DNA of 6,567 nt, taken from positions 1 to 6,567 of the forward strand of contig CAMWWR010000106.1 of NCBI GenBank assembly GCA_947178045.1. The letters run 5' to 3'. How positions within the stretch are numbered: the first letter of the stretch is position 1; every line of letters starts with the position of its first letter. Both the position numbers and the translations under genes were made by a program. Shown piece by piece: positions 5,787-6,567 of this stretch. The notes beneath the pieces are model-generated. The model worked only from the letters and a program-made list of their open reading frames with translations. It did no database searches and was not told where the DNA came from. The stretch is from an uncultured Clostridia bacterium (GTDB lineage Bacteria; Bacillota; Clostridia; Lachnospirales; Lachnospiraceae).

Positions 5787-6567
5787 ATGAAGGAAAAAGT
5801 GATTCTCGCCTATTCCGGCGGGCTGGACACGACCGCCATCATTCCGTGGCTGAAGGAAAACTATGATTACGAGGTGATCTGCTGCTGCATCGACGTGGGA
5901 CAGAGCAATGAGCTGGACGGTCTGGAGGAGCGCGCAAAGCTCTCCGGCGCTTCAAAGCTCTATATTGAGCATATCACCGATGAATTTGTGGACGAGTATG
6001 TGCTCCCGTGCGTGAAGGCCGGCGCGGTCTACGAGAACAAATACCTGCTCGGCACCTCGATGGCACGCCCGGTTATCGCAAAAAAGCTCGTTGAGATCGC
6101 CCGCAAGGAAAACGCTGTCGCAATCTGCCATGGCGCTACCGGCAAGGGCAACGATCAGGTTCGCTTCGAGCTCGGCATCAAGGCGCTCGCGCCGGAGCTG
6201 AAGATTATCGCTCCGTGGCGCTGCAATGACACCTGGAAAATGAAATCCCGCGAGGACGAGATTGAATACTGCCGCGCGCACGGCATCGATCTCCCGTTTG
6301 ACGCAAGCCACAGCTACAGCCGCGACCGCAATCTCTGGCACATCAGCCACGAGGGCCTGGAGCTGGAGGACCCGGCAAACGCTCCGAACTACGACCACCT
6401 TCTCGTGCTCGGCGTCTCCCCGGAAAAGGCTCCGGACGAGGGCGAAACGATCTCTCTCACCTTTAAAGAGGGCGCGCCTGTCGCATTGAACGGCAAGGAA
6501 ATGAAGGCATCCGAAATCATTGCGGAGCTGAATACCATCGGCGGCCGGAACGGCATCGGTATTGTCG
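5787..6567 (+). CDS. argG: Argininosuccinate synthase, 3' end outside the window
   Basis: ArgG joins citrulline and aspartate with ATP to make argininosuccinate, the step before arginine formation, in the cytoplasm. I translated 260 residues up to the right edge, about two thirds of the usual 400. Visible features are the N-type ATP pyrophosphatase P-loop AYSGGLDTT (8-16), the substrate-binding run [12 protein letters not shown] (84-95), the hallmark [15 protein letters not shown] (114-128) and [15 protein letters not shown] (176-190). ATG 5787 is preceded by a perfect AAGGAGG (5771-5777) at 9 nt. It is transcribed away from the rest of the arg genes and has its own ARG-like promoter. A divergent PAP2 gene lies to its left; argH may follow to the right but is not visible. 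Confidence 0.98.
   Translation, partial: MKEKVILAYSGGLDTTAIIPWLKENYDYEVICCCIDVGQSNELDGLEERAKLSGASKLYIEHITDEFVDEYVLPCVKAGAVYENKYLLGTSMARPVIAKKLVEIARKENAVAICHGATGKGNDQVRFELGIKALAPELKIIAPWRCNDTWKMKSREDEIEYCRAHGIDLPFDASHSYSRDRNLWHISHEGLELEDPANAPNYDHLLVLGVSPEKAPDEGETISLTFKEGAPVALNGKEMKASEIIAELNTIGGRNGIGIV

Noticed and set aside
5663..5866. 67-codon plus-strand frame overlapping the argG promoter and start
   Set aside because: It starts inside the predicted promoter without a ribosome site and ends in another frame within argG.

Overview
The window is a chromosomal arginine-biosynthesis region, most likely from a moderately high-GC member of the Firmicutes/Clostridia; the gene content and protein style suggest Lachnospiraceae. 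That assignment is inferred from strong AAGGAGG-type ribosome binding sites, sigma-A-like promoters in AT-rich gaps, the argC-GNAT-argJ-argB order, and GC-rich third codon positions. No rRNA, tRNA, CRISPR array, insertion sequence or phage gene was recognised.

Layout. Reading leftwards on the minus strand from about 3760 to 1 is an operon argC - GNAT acetyltransferase - argJ - argB. argB runs off the left edge. A sigma-A promoter (TTGCAT-17-TATAAT) lies upstream of argC and is entirely covered by two ARG-box-like sequences. Further right on the same strand are a Maf-family nucleotide pyrophosphatase gene with its own extended -10 promoter and an unusual 18-bp leader hairpin, then a PAP2-superfamily membrane protein gene. 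A 402-bp divergent intergenic region follows, with two candidate promoters facing right, and then argG on the plus strand, cut by the right edge.

How the genes work together. ArgJ, ArgB and ArgC, with ArgD outside the window, form the cyclic acetylated route from glutamate to ornithine; ArgG acts later, joining citrulline to aspartate. The argC and argG promoters point in opposite directions about 1.9 kb apart, yet share 19 of 21 bases across their -10 region and have the same -35 and the same 17-bp spacer. This is good internal evidence for common control, probably by ArgR/AhrC. Maf and the PAP2 protein have no clear tie to arginine and look like bystanders.

Most of the window is ordinary. 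The points worth a second look are the shared arg operator, the perfectly paired hairpin in the maf leader (U-tract on the wrong side for a terminator; fully paired only as minus-strand RNA), the palindrome-rich element upstream of argG, and the acetyltransferase inside the arg operon. I found no evidence of a new multi-gene system.
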